Part shown: piece after piece, positions 23,929-36,132 of the stretch
Layout: each line of letters starts with the position of its first letter
How positions within the stretch are numbered: position 1 is the stretch's first letter
Source of the DNA: Orychophragmus violaceus
Taxonomy: Eukaryota > Streptophyta > Magnoliopsida > Brassicales > Brassicaceae
Length of the DNA stretch: 64,000 bases
NCBI GenBank assembly: GCA_030180135.1
Contig: CM058236.1
Span: 48,900,947-48,964,946, forward strand
Reading direction: 5' to 3'
The notes under the pieces: generated by a model
What the model saw: only the letters and a program-made list of their open reading frames with translations
The model's database searches: none
What the model was told of the DNA's origin: nothing
Translations under genes and position numbers: made by a program

Positions 23929-25576
23929 CTGAAATTTAGAGATAAATAGAGTTTTAGTTCATAAAAGAGTAATCTTAATAACTTATAAGAGAACTCGCAT
24001 TGCATTCAAAATTTCTTTGTTTAACCTCATAAGAATGCAATGATTCCGAGACCCATGTTCAGCTAAATCCAAAGTGGGCCACTGGCCGTCACCCGGAATT
24101 AGCTTTACTTGGTAAGCATACACACAGCTAGTTATAACCATATAACTCTCGGTTGTGGATTGGGCCCAAGGCCCAAAACACCAGATGTCTCAAGGCCCGG
24201 GACTCCCGATTGCCCAGTCAAGGAAACCAATCTCTTACATCCAAATAATCACTAAAGTCTGGGACTCCCAATGAAATTAGTGACTATATACTACTTTACT
24301 TACGCGAAAACAGACACCTCACACTGTAAGCCATATCTGTAATCGAATAAGCGTTAAGTAGCTGACAAGATTGGAAAGACATCCAAGCTTGATATTGGTT
24401 TTGAGGATTTTAAGTTTTATTTCCAAAAATAGAAGATTACTATTTTGGGAAACTTACTTGTTTTAGAAACTTTCTAAATTTAGAAACATTCTAAAAGTAG
24501 AAATTTCTAATTTAATATTTTATTAATATTTTGGGTTGGGTCACAAATTATAGGCCCAATTCTTGGCCCAAGACCATAGAATTCCAATTGGCCCAATAAT
24601 TTGACATAACCGAGTCGGTTTATTAATTCTGGTCCAAGACCAAATTAACTATCAAAACCATCGGTTATTTACTAAACCAGACTAGCTCTAAATTATTTGG
24701 TCCAACCAAATCAAACTTAGACCAGCCTTCGGTTTAGGTTAAAATTCAATTTTGAATTTAGATCCGGTTTAACCAGAAATTAAATAATACCAATTGTATT
24801 AAATAATTTCCAGTAAACCGCGATTTGGGTTAACGGCTTAAACCATACATTAATTAAATAATTAATGATTCATACATTAAAGAATCATTTAAGCAAATTG
24901 TGCGATACTCAAATCGTATCATAACAACTTTTTTCAAGCGATCATGACAATTAATTAACAATCGATGTTGATCATAACAACTCAAATCGATTTTGACCTT
25001 ATCATTCACTAAAGGACAAAACAAAGTCATAAGCGATTATGTCAAGCAAAGTCAACATCCAAGATCACTTCTCTTATAATAACACCAAGTCAAAAGCAAT
25101 TGTTAAATTCACTAAAGACAAAACACGTTTTGACTATACAAATTGAAAGCGATCATCATTCAATACAACAAATCGATTGTTAACAATCACTAAAGACAAA
25201 CGCATTTTTGTCCTTATCTCAATTCAACATTCGATTCAATTATTATCATGATATCAACAAACCAATCTAAAGCAAACGATTTAGCGGTTATTCAAGCATT
25301 GCTAACCAATTCAATAATTGATCATAACATCAATTATAAAGCGTTTGACAATTCTAGGTTTTCAAAGTTTCAATCAATTTTACTCATAAAAATCGATTCA
25401 TCAAACTAATAAACAACCTAGTATGATCCAAAAAGCAAAAACCTAACGACCTAGGCTCTGATACCACTGAAGAATTATGTGTGTTAATGGTGTAATTATC
25501 AGGTTACAACCTAGCACATAACCAACTAGGATCTAGGTGATTTGCAGATGAATCATAAACAGATCATGATGATTAC
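23929..25576 (-). other. predicted leader intron, copia #2
   Basis: On the element strand the donor ATAAG|GTAATC lies within the 5' LTR (GT at 25576-25575). The acceptor CTAAATTTCAG ends at 23929, just before the gag ATG. The intron would hold the primer site and the leader. The leader 24900-25440 is AT-rich with loose repeats around AATCGATT, AAGCGATCAT and CACTAAAGACAAA. This is inferred from consensus and from conservation with the other two copia elements. Confidence 0.5.
25455..25466 (-). other. primer-binding site, copia #2
   Basis: The element strand reads TGGTATCAGAGC one base from the LTR end, the same Met-initiator type as copia #1 and #3. Confidence 0.95.
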
Positions 25577-26115
25577 CTTATGATTGCAGCGGATTGATCA
25601 AGGGAATATCGAGATCTGCAAGAGCTGATGATTACCGGCTCCTCCTAGGTATCCACACGCTTACAAGCTACGGATCAGGCTGCTAGACCAAGCTCGGAAT
25701 CAACAGAGAGAGAGAGGACGGCTGCTCATCAAAATCGCAGATGGGAATTAATTACCCTAAGCTGCGCCTCCCTCTGCCTTATATGGGCCCAAGTTATTAA
25801 ACTAATAGCCTATTAGGCTTTTGGGCCCAAGACACAAATCAGACAAAAGCCTGTATTTTGTCTGGCCCAATTCTCTGTACCAATACAGTAAATGTCTTTG
25901 CATCTTACCGTATTAATTCCATTTTAACTTTCCCGTTAGCTATGGTGTGTGACCCTTAGGGATCATACAATACTGGTAATAAGTCCTAAACTTATAGATC
26001 ATGAGCGGGCTCTAGCAAGTCATCATGATCACCCAGTATTTATGACTTATGTCTGATCTCGACACTTATCATACTTTCTAGAGATAGTACGGTAGATTTC
26101 AGGACATTCCCAACA
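25468..26115 (-). repeat. copia #2 5' LTR
   Basis: This LTR is 648 bp with four differences from the left copy (near the LTR end, the AGATCATGATG site, the CTAATAGCC site and the AGTACGGTAG site). It is bounded by the primer site on its left and the CTTTG duplication on its right. Confidence 0.95.
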
Positions 26116-26120
26116 CTTTG

Positions 26121-27118
26121 TCCATTTGAGCTTGCAATTGCAGAGTCTATTTTGTTAGGCAATTCCAAATGCCACAACGCCACTTCCCAAAACGCTTCTG
26201 CGAACTTCTTTCCATCTTGAGGAACTCCATTAGCTGTTCCAGTAATCCACAAAGAACTCCAGGGCAGACCGTTTCCCTTCCGGTTCTACCGTTGAATCTC
26301 GAACCTGCCGTACCACGAAGATCTTCTCCAGCTTCCACCTTGATCAATCTTCAATGAGCTCCATAACTCATTGAAGTTGATGTCGCAAACCGATTCCAAG
26401 ATTCCCTACTTGGAACAGATTTGGGTAGCCTCCTGCTGCTCCTTCTGATCCAAGCAACTCAAACAGCTCTTGACGCTTAATCCAGTTGGAACACCGCCAA
26501 ATTCCAAATGGCCTCCTTGCAACCCGGTCTTTCCATTGACCTCTTGCAACTCCTGTAGCACTCCTTGCAATCCGGTCTTTCCATTGACCTCTTGCAGCTT
26601 ATGTAGCACTCCTTGCAGCTCCCCAACGCCTCTTGCAACTCTTCTAGCACGTCCTGTAACTCTTGCAACTCTCTGCTACAGCCCCGCAGTAGTCTCTCCG
26701 GTGAATGTCTCCACATCCCGATCGCCCTCGCACGCTTAGTTGAACAATGCTCCGAACAGACGATGACCCCCAATACACACCTCATTAGTACCAACTGCCA
26801 TGTAAGTGCACACCACAACATAAACCACAACACACACCACAACATACATCTCGGCACACATCTAGCGGCACTAGCACAACTGAGGTTTGCAGACACTGAC
26901 TCCAACCTGCACGGAGAAATTCCATCTAGACTAGGACCGGCGTGGAGAACAATCTAAGAGATATTCGGTGTTTGAAACTGTCTTTCGCAAAGTAACCATT
27001 TTATAAAATTTTCGCAAACGCTTTTGAAAAAGATTGAAAACAAGGTTTTAAAAAAACAACGAAAGCTGATCTCCCAGGATAGGACTGGGAGATCTTAACC
27101 TAGGCTCTGATACCAAAT
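26121..27118 (-). other. array 1 internal region A, right part
   Basis: This continues from the copia #2 target. It contains two 48-bp repeats starting at about 26517 and 26565 (TTGCAAYCCGGTCTTTCC type). It ends with a primer site, GCTCTGATACCA on the plus strand, directly before LTR B. Open frames on the minus strand contain 16-residue repeats (LQEVNGKTGLQG) but have no known homologue that I recognise. Confidence 0.8.
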
Positions 27119-28719
27119 TGTAACACCCGTCTCCCGGCGAACCGGAGACGCGGCATTAGGGCGCCCGCTGAACCGGATTCGGTCCAACCGGGACGCCAAC
27201 TCAACTTGTCCCAGGACCCGTCGCTTCCTTCGTATTCGAATCCACCAATAACATCACAACGATCGATCAATCCTGCATCCGGACCTGCGAGGGAAAAAAG
27301 ACAGGGAAAGAAAAGAGGACTGAGTAATTGTTTCAAACACAATTACCCAGCGAGGGCGGACTAAGGAATCCGTGATCCCGGCTTACGCCACACAACTACG
27401 AAACAAGTTCTAAGCTAATATCACCTTGCACGCAATGCCCGAAGGCACATTACAATCAACCTACGAAATAACTACCTGTCTATGGATGCAGACTAGGGCT
27501 GCCTTCCCCTAATCCCACCCACGGACCGGCCATTACGCCCTTTCCACAGCAAACAAACGGCTCGCGAACCTTCGAACCACAACACACCACCACGGGAGGG
27601 CTCGTCAGGACCCTCCTCCGACGAACAAGGACAATCACGGAACGAACCTCGTACCTTGTCCTGTCAAACAATTTCTACCGCAACCTAATCCATACAAGCC
27701 ATCACACACAAACAACGTTTTCGATTTAAGCGATAACCTAGCATTCTACGTTCTGCAATCAATCACATGGAGCTCTCTACTGCCCTAGACTACCTAGGAA
27801 AGACGACATTAACGAAGGACTTGCGTCCGGAACTGAATGGAGTAAGGGAAGATCACAACCGGTCCTCACCTTGGTTAAAGAAGGGCAAAACGGTAATTTA
27901 GGAAGCTTCCTCAGCCCGAACGGATATCAGATCTGGAAAGAGGACGAGAAATCGAGTGAGATAGGCTTTTGATTCGCTTAAATCGGGCTTAGGATGAGCT
28001 AGATATGATCGATTGAAGATACCCAACTCAAACCAGCTTAACCGACCTAAACCGGAAATTGAAATTAAATTAAAATCGAAATTAGAAAATTGAATCGGTT
28101 AACCCAAACCGGACCGGTCAACGGTCAACGGTCAACCCGACCCGATCAACGGGTCAACGGTCAACCGAGTTGACTCGGTCGCCGGCTCCGGTGGTCGGCG
28201 ACGGCGGAGCTCCGGTGGACGGCGGCGGCTCCGGTGACCGGCGGCGGTGGCGGGTGACGGCGGACCTCCGGCGGCGCGTGAAGAACCGGCGATTCTTCCT
28301 CTTGCGATTGCGGGCGCGTCCGGACAGCTATGGAGGTGCGGTTTGCGGCTACGGCTTCGTCTCGACGAGAGGAACGCGATGGTGGTCTCGGATTTCCCAG
28401 ATTCCTCACGGATAAAAAGTTACGGAGGTTTTAGATCTCGGGTTGAAGGGAAATAGATCTGAAAAAGGGTTTACCGGATCTCTTTGGACTCTAAACGGTG
28501 GAGGAGCATCAGATCTACCTTCTGGAGGCTGTGACTGCGACAGAAAAAGGAGCATAGCTTCGCCGAGAATCTCCTTTTCTGATTTCTCCTTTAGGTGGCT
28601 ACTCTTTAAATAGAGAAACGGGGAGGGGAACCCTAGGGTTTTAGGAAGGCTAATGGGCTTGGGCTGGGCTTTTTCTTCTTTTCTTAAAAATTTTAAATGG
28701 CTGGGCCAGGGCCCTTACA
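27119..28719 (-). repeat. array 1 LTR B (central, 1,601 bp)
   Basis: This is the central LTR shared by both internal regions. It lacks one GAGTTGACTCGG segment present in A and C. It contains the same GTCAAC-rich and CGGCGG-rich block (28110-28280). Confidence 0.92.
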
Positions 28720-30517
28720 ATTCTCCCCCCTTAAAAGAATTCGTCCCGAATTCTGTGGCGGAAGATCTCCACTGCAACTCCTTTCCAAACACACTCCGTA
28801 GATTTCGCTGACCAAAAATGACTTGTTTGCTTACTTGCTTGAAAAGAACTTGCCCTTGAATCCTGGAGACTGCTTCTCCCCCCCCCCCCCTTATTTCAAA
28901 CCACACTCTGGAGTGTCCTCCTCCTTGGTGTTAATCCAATAGCATCTTCCATAATGCAATACAATACGCCAAATGCTACCGCCCATGTCCATTAGGGTCG
29001 GTCTCCAACGGTTAGAAACAACACTCATCCCTCGAGTGGTTCTAAGTCTTGAATTCGATGCCCCGCTTCCAATCCCATTCTCCTCAACGGTTTCCATTAC
29101 CGTGCCACAGTGCATCATCCACTTCCAAAAAGATTCTCTATGACGGTTTTCCATTACCGTGCACTATGGCGTTGACTGTCGCACAAACCATCGTCCTTGC
29201 TTTCCCTTGGTGGACGATGAGGTTAACCATGTCCATTATGGCTACCTGAATGGTGGGGAACGAAACACTTAACTCCTGATAAGCTCCCATGCCACGCTTC
29301 CGCTGCGCATTCTGATTTCCAAACCGGTTCCAATCTGACTTCCAGCTCAAGGTTTCCTACCTTGTGATCTGGTTGTGGTGCTTTCCAAACACCATCCTTT
29401 GGGTTTCCTTCCCCATTAAGCTTGTCCTCCTTTGCCCTTCTTTGCAGCTTCTTGCCAATCCTCTAAAGTGTTTTTCTAACACTCTTCCGTTGGATTTCCA
29501 TTTCCAATATCCTACTTTGTCCATTTGAGCTTGCAATTGCAGAGTCTATTTTGTTAGGCAATTCCAAATGCCACAACGCCACTTCCCAAAACGCTTCTGC
29601 GAACTTCTTTCCATCTTGAGGAACTCCATTAGCTGTTCCAGTAATCCACAAAGATTTCCAGGGCAGACCGTTTCCCTTCCGGTTCTACCGTTGAATCTCG
29701 AACCTGCCGTACCACGAAGATCTTCTCCAGCTTCCACCTTGATCAATCTTCAATGAGCTCCATAACTCATTGAAGTTGATGTCGCAAACCGATTCCAAGA
29801 TTCCCTACTTGGAACAGATTTGGGTAGCCTCCTGCTGCTCCTTCTGATCCAAGCAACTCAAACAGCTCTTGACGCTTAATCCAGTTGGAACACCGCCAAA
29901 TTCCAAATGGCCTCCTTGCAACCCGGTCTTTCCATTGACCTCTTGCAACTCCTGTAGCACTCCTTGCAATCCGGTCTTTCCATTGACCTCTTGCAGCTTA
30001 TGTAGCACTCCTTGCAGCTCCCCAACGCCTCTTGCAACTCTTCTAGCACTTCCTGTAACTCTTGCAACTCTCTGCTACAGTCCCGCAGTAGTCTCTCCGG
30101 TGAATGTCTCCACATACCGATCGCCCTCGCACGCTTAGTTGAACAATGCTCCGAACAGACGATGACCCCCAATACACACCTCATTAGTACCAACTACCAT
30201 GTAGGTGCACACCACAACATAAACCACAACACACACCACAACATACATCTCGGCACACATCTAGCGGCACTAGCACAACTGAGGTTTGCAGACACTGACT
30301 CCAACCTGCACGGAGAAATTCTATCTAGACTAGGACCGGCGTGGAGAACAATCTAAGAGATATTCAGTGTTTGAAACTGTCTTTCGCAAAGTAACCATTT
30401 TATAAAATTTTCGCAAACGCTTTTGAAAAAGATTGAAAACAAGGTTTTAAAAAAACAACGAAAGCTGATCTCCCAGGATAGGACTGGGAGATCTTAACCT
30501 AGGCTCTGATACCAAAT
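28720..30517 (-). other. array 1 internal region B (uninterrupted)
   Basis: This is a 1,798-bp copy without the copia insertion. It has a polypurine tract next to LTR B, a poly-C run near 28880-28892, 48-bp repeats at 29916-29963 and 29964-30011 plus a partial third, and a Met-initiator primer site next to LTR C. No gag or pol is seen. A minus-strand frame (to about 29876) has a heptad-like stretch (ELQELQEVLEELQEAL), which may be chance from the CTTGCAACT repeats. Confidence 0.85.
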
Positions 30518-32131
30518 TGTAACACCCGTCTCCCGGCGAACCGGAGACGCGGCATTAGGGCGCCCGCTGAACCGGATTCGGTCCAACCGGGATGCCAACT
30601 CAACTTGTCCCAGGACCCGTCGCTTCCTTCGTATTCAAATCCACCAATAACATCACAACGATCGATCAATCCTGCATCCGGACCTGCGAGGGAAAAAAGA
30701 CAGGGAAAGAAAAGAGGACTGAGTAATTGTTTCAAACACAATTACCCAGCGAGGGCGGACTAAGAAATCCGTGATCCCGGCTTACGCCACACAACTACGA
30801 AACAAGTTCTAAGCTAATATCACCTTGCACGCAATGCCCGAAGGCACATTACAATCAACCTACGAAATAACTACCTGTCTATGGATGCAGACTAGGGCTG
30901 CCTTCCCCTAATCCCACCCACGGACCGGCCATTACGCCCTTTCCACAGCAAACAAACGGCTCGCGAACCTTCGAACCACAACACACCACCACGGGAGGGC
31001 TCGTCAGGACCTTCCTCCAACGATCAAGGACAATCACGGAACGAACCTCGTACCTTGTCCTGTCAAACAATTTCTACCGCAACCTAATCCATACAAGCCA
31101 TCACACACAAGCAACGTTTTCGATTTAAGCGATAACCTAGCATTCTACGTTCTGCAATCAATCACATGGAGCTCTCTACTGCCCTAGACTACCTAGGAAA
31201 GACGACATTAACGAAGGACTTGCGTCCGGAACTGAATGGAGTAAGGGAAGATCACAACCGGTCCTCACCTTGGTCAAAGAAGGGCAAAACGGTAATTTAG
31301 GAAGCTTCCTCAGCCCGAACGGACATCAGATCTGGAAAGAGGACGAGAAATCGAGTGAGATAGGCTTTTGATTCGCTTAAATCGGGCTTAGGATGAGCTA
31401 GATATGATCGATTGAATATACCCAACTCAAACCAGCTTAACCGACCTAAACCGGAAATTGAAATTAAATTAAAATCGAAATTAGAAAATTGAACCGGTTA
31501 ACCCAAACCGGACCGGTCAACGGTCAACCCGACCCGATCAACGGGTCAACAGTCAACCGAGTTGACTCGGTCGCCGGCCGAGTTGACTCGGCGGCGGCTC
31601 CGGTGGTCGGCGACGGCGGAGCTCCGGTGGACGGCGGCGGCTCCGGTGACCGGCGGCGGTGGCGGGTGACGGCGGACCTCCGGCGGCGCGTGAAGAACCG
31701 GCGATTCTTCCTCCTGCGATTGCGGGCGCGTCCGGACAGCTATGGAGGTGCGGTTTGTGGCTACGGCTTCGTCTCGACGAGAGGAACGCGATGGTGGTCT
31801 CGGATTTCCCAGATTCCTCACGGATAAAAAGTTACGGAGGTTTTAGATCTCGGGTTGAAGGGAAATAGATCTGAAAAAGGGTTTACCGGATCTCTTTGGA
31901 CTCTAAACGGTGGAGGAGCATCAGATCTACCTTCTGGAGGCTGTGACTGCGACGGAAAAAGGAGCAGAGCTTCGCCGAGAATCTCCTTTTCTGATTTCTC
32001 CTTTAGGTGGCTACTCTTTAAGTAGAGAAATGGGGAGGGGAACCCTAGGGTTTTAGGAAGGCTAATGGACTTGGACTGGGCTTTTTCTTCTTTTCTTAAA
32101 AATTTTAAATGGCTGGGCTAGGGCCCTTACA
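30518..32131 (-). repeat. array 1 LTR C (right outer, 1,614 bp)
   Basis: This outer LTR begins TGTAACACCC and ends GGGCCCTTACA. It is followed at once by the CTTGC duplication. Confidence 0.92.
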
Positions 32132-32136
32132 CTTGC

Positions 32137-33064
32137 TTTCAGCCAATTTGATCTTCTTCTCAAATTTTTTTTACAAAGTAGACATATTCATCTCTGAAAC
32201 AGAAAAGAATGAATCTCGGTAAGATTCATCAAAATGATGGCATCTACATAATATAATCATTTCAATGATTGTGCATATCTTATCCATTTATGTATAGTAT
32301 ATATTGTTGTTAACTTCCAGTTTCATGTAATACTCTAGCTGATCACTCTATGTATATTTACTTACTTTTTGTGTATATATAAGAGCCATTTATCTAAAAT
32401 CTGATGTTATAGCCTAGAGGCAAACCACTTCCTAAGTCTATTCCATTTATGGCCATTGTAAATTCTTAGAATTGTAGAGAGAAAGTTGAAAAAAAGATTG
32501 ATAACAATCCAATCACAGAGCGAAAGATGCAACATGATTGATCATATCTAATCTTAAAGACTACTATGCCTAATTTCAGTTGGAAGAATAATATCATTAA
32601 GACGAAATAACTTTTACGAAATAGCGACTCATGAAATAGAGCAAAACGATAGATCGAATAATATGATTTTATGTTCCAAGCTGTAATGATATGATTTATG
32701 ATTTATGACAAAGGATGAAATCTCTCAAGCGGTTTGGTAACAATCCTGATATGCTTTTTAAGTCGAAGGAAGAGGAAGAAGTTACGCTTGGATCTTACCT
32801 TTGGCATTGACCGATAGCTTTTCCGTAGGAAGACAAGGCAGAGAGAGAAATATTATCCTATCATATTGAAATGTCAAGTGTATTAGTAACAATTCTCATA
32901 TAAAAGGCGAAGAAAGAGGAACAAGTTACAATTGGATCTTACATCACGTAATGGCCGAGATATTTTCCGATGGAAGACGAGACAAAGAGATAACAATTAG
33001 CATTAATAAACTTATATGATTGAGATTCCAAGCAGATTAGTAACAATTATGATATTATTATGAC
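32137..33064. repeat. degenerate repeats, no gene
   Basis: The stretch about 32393-32620 resembles 38065-38300, sharing TTGATAACAATCCAATC and GCGAAAGATGCAA. From about 32741 a roughly 150-bp unit is repeated (starts near 32741, 32886 and 33037), each with GTAACAATTNTNATAT, a GAAGRAAGAGGAA block, GTTACNNTTGGATCTTAC and a TTTTCCGNNGGAAGAC block. The third unit is cut by the Mutator-like element at 33074 and continues after it to about 34410. Confidence 0.65.
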
Positions 33065-33073
33065 GAAGAAAAA

Positions 33074-34356
33074 GGGAATCCTGCCATAAAAATCTCAAAC
33101 TTTACACGAATTACCAAAACAGACATAAATTTTAGTCTGGCCAAAAAAACACTAGATTTTTATTGACTTTTTGAATTTATTCGATAACTTGTCGTTGACT
33201 CGCCAAATAAGCAAACCGTTAAAATAGCTTTAAAATATTTAATGAAATAAGTAAACGGCGTTTGGTGTGGTGTTAAGTAAAACGACGTCGTTTTACATGT
33301 TTTTGAAAATAAAAACATGTTGATACCTAGACTCGGACTCGAGAACTCGTAGTCGAATGAAAGAGTTTCTTGACACTAGGCTAGTGGCACATTCAAGGAC
33401 ATCACTTTTTTTTTTTATTGAGTATTGACTAAATATCTCAAAAATCACTAAAAACCTAATTTTTAATAAAAAAATCTAAAATAATGGAAATTACAAGAAA
33501 AATCTGAAAATTTAAAATTACACATAAATTTATTTTTTGGTAAAAAATAAAAAATCCAAAAAATTTAAAAACCTAATTTTTTTTTTAAAAAATGCTAAAA
33601 ATAAAATTAATTGTATCCACATAATTAAAACAAAATGCTAGAATTAAAATTAATTATACCCACATAAAAATGATAGTATTATATGATTATTGAAGATTAT
33701 ATTTCATGATATTATTACATGAATTTTGAATTTTACTCTTTACCATTTTATAATTCATGATAGCATTACATGATTATTGGATATTATTTAAACAAAGACC
33801 CATTCTTCGTATTGTCTTGAACCTCTTTGATCGTTGGCACAACAATGTGATCTTCAACTACTTATGAGTGTAATTTTAATGAGTGTAATTTTAATTTTAG
33901 CATCTTATTCATTTTTTAAATTTTTGAATTTTTTTTTTTTTTTTAAATTGATTTTTTTTTATTTGTACCCAAAAATAAATTGTATGTGTAATTTTTAGGT
34001 AAAAACATGTTGATACCTAAACAGTACCACTAACCTAGTGGCAAGAAACCCTTTCATTCGATCCTGAGTTCTTGAGTTCGAGTCTAGGTATCAACATGTT
34101 TTTATTTTCAAAAACATGTGAAACGACGTCGTTTTGTCTCATCTTAAAACGACGTCGTTTTACTTAACGACCACTTCAAACGTCGTTTATTTATTCCGTT
34201 AAGTTTTTAACGCCGTGTTTAATTTGGCAAGTCAGCGAAAACATTGGTATTTAACTAAAAAGTCAAATAAAGTTTATTGTTTTTTGGCCAGTTCAAAAGT
34301 TTGTGTCTGTTTTGGCCATTCTTACAAAGTTTGGGATTTTCTTGGCCGAATTCCCC
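33074..34356. mobile_element. Mutator-like terminal-inverted-repeat element, non-autonomous
   Basis: This 1,283-bp element begins GGGAATCCTGCC and ends GGCCGAATTCCCC. Its long terminal inverted repeats extend inward about 300 bp, sharing CAAACTTT, CAAAACAGACA and GGCCAAAAAA. A 9-bp target duplication GAAGAAAAA is present at 33065-33073 and 34357-34365, which is the Mutator length. Inside the arms a further matching pair contains AACGACGTCGTTTT palindromes and AAAAACATGTTGATACCTA. It has no transposase; the centre is AT-rich. The whole can fold into a long hairpin. Confidence 0.88.
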
Positions 34357-34365
34357 GAAGAAAAA

Positions 34366-35702
34366 CGAAGGAAAGGAAGAAGTTACACTTACCTTCCGTA
34401 ATGACGTGTTAAAAAAATAAAAAGCAGGGTATTGTAATTTGTAACCAATTTACGTAGTACATAATTTTCACATACAAACTAGAGGAATAAAAGCCAATAA
34501 AAAGTTGATAGCTAGCGAGTGTTGGTCCCTCCAGTTTTGAAAGAATTATTTAAAATATTATAAGAAAAATATTTAACTAGTATTAGTATTATTAATGGAA
34601 AACCGTGATTTTGAAAATAAAAATTGACAATTATGTTTACTAGAACAAAACAAAAGAAAGTCACAAGCTAACAATTAATAATACCTCGCTTGACGTCAGA
34701 TTCACAACTAGGGAGAACATATCGGCCCTCTCTTACCGATTCCTATTGTGGTTTAGTTTGGTCCGAGACTTTCAAATCAATTAAAGTCTCATAAATCATG
34801 CAATATATCTCTTCAACAACCACAAGAATCTAGGTATTTATGTACCCGACATACGTACATTGTTTTTCAACCATTATCTCCTACTTTTGATTTTATGTTG
34901 TGGTGTTTAAAAATACTGATAAACCCAAATGTTTGGTGACACATCATGTACTGTCTGCATCATTGCGCAGTGATATGTTTATGTATGGAGATCGTCTGAG
35001 TTTTGGTTGGTGACACATCATATACGGCATGACCTTCTCTGACTTCCAAGGTTGCTTTAACTTTGGCCTGAGTTGATCATCCATATTTGTCTTCATTTTA
35101 TCGGACAGTTCTTCAGTTTTACCACTCCTTGGCAAATTACTCTCTCGTAGCACAAATATTGATTCTGAAGTTCCATACCATTAGCTTCATGAGCTTTGGA
35201 AGGACCAGAGTAAAGCACATTCTATTCCTACTGAGACTCTCTGTTTCAAGGTACTAGGACCATTGGCTTTTTCATCAATCTATTTATGTGACCGTTCCGA
35301 ATCAAACACTCGGCTCTTTCACCTCTCGTCCTTTAAGTGGTTTTCTATATGCAACTGAAATCCCAAGCTTATTATTAATCTCCACTACACATTAGTACTT
35401 ACAAGACTTAAAATCAGAATGACAAAAGACTATATGGCTCTTCAGTAAAATTAAGTTTCAAAAAACAACACAAAGAAAGATTCAGTTTTTGCTTTATGCT
35501 AAAATGCAAGCTAACCGTCATTTTAAATTAACCCATGCATTTTGGTGCCATATATTATTTCAATAAAAGTATGTGGAGGCAGACGCCTGGATAACTAGTT
35601 GACCTGAATTAAGAATAATCAAAGTCCATATGGAAAATGATACAATATCAGTTGTTACATATTTTTGTGTCATGTGTAGTGTGTGTCTTAGAGAAAAAAA
35701 GT
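34366..35702. other. intergenic, no gene recognised
   Basis: This is AT-rich. A minus-strand open frame at 34944-35153 (KTEELSDKMKTNMDDQL) could be an old exon, but I do not recognise it. A TTGGTGACACATCAT motif is present twice (about 34935 and 35008). Confidence 0.45.
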
Positions 35703-36064
35703 CAACACTACAAGAAAATAGGGCTATAACTGATGGAATTGCCGACGGAAAATATCCTGTTGGAAATATTTCTGACGGTTTTCCGAAAGAAATTTGACGG
35801 TTTAAAAGGTGTTGGTTTTCTGTCGGTAAATTCTGACAGTAACTAAATCCGTCGGAAAATTTCCGATGGTTTTCCGACGGCGTCGGTAATCCGTCGATTA
35901 TCTGTCGGAAACCTGTCGGTTCAGTGTTACCGTTAACATAGCCGTTAATGTTACTGTTGGACCGGCAACAAACCGACAAATTACCGACGCTAACGGCTAT
36001 ATTCGTCGGTTTGCCATCGGTTAATTTTCAACATATAACAAACGTTTCTTTCTTCTCCTCCACA

Positions 36065-36068
<4 letters not shown>

Positions 36069-36098
<30 letters not shown>

Positions 36099-36100
36099 AC
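36069..36100. repeat. (CT)n microsatellite
   Basis: An uninterrupted CT dinucleotide run of about 30 bp lies inside the CACTA element, just before the transposase start. It could vary in length between individuals. Confidence 0.9.
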
Positions 36101-36132
36101 ACTCTCTCTCTGATACTGTTTATTACGGAAAA

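Larger units (their letters stand above)
19037..26115 (-). mobile_element. Ty1/copia LTR retrotransposon #2, young insertion with decayed pol
   Basis: This 7,079-bp minus-strand element has two 648-bp LTRs (19037-19684 and 25468-26115) and the target duplication CTTTG (19032-19036 and 26116-26120). The uninterrupted site is visible in the sister internal region at 29515-29519. I counted only 4 LTR mismatches (0.6%), an age of a few hundred thousand years at an Arabidopsis-like rate. Primer site and polypurine tract are intact. Gag is nearly complete, but pol is shattered, so this copy is unlikely to have made its own enzymes. Confidence 0.96.
16592..32131 (-). mobile_element. array 1: non-autonomous LTR element, LTR-internal-LTR-internal-LTR
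   Basis: Three LTR copies (16592-18236, 27119-28719, 30518-32131) flank two 1,798-bp internal regions. The first internal region is interrupted by copia #2. The LTRs begin TGTAACACCC and end GGGCCCTTACA on the plus strand, so the element reads leftward. Each internal region starts with a Met-initiator primer site next to its right LTR and ends with a polypurine tract next to its left LTR. The 5-bp duplication CTTGC flanks the whole array (16587-16591 and 32132-32136). No gag or pol is present, so it must have moved using another element's proteins. Confidence 0.93.

Noticed and set aside
34944..35153. Minus-strand frame rich in charged residues
   Set aside because: It might be an exon remnant but has no recognisable homologue and no clear splice signals, so it was left as unassigned.
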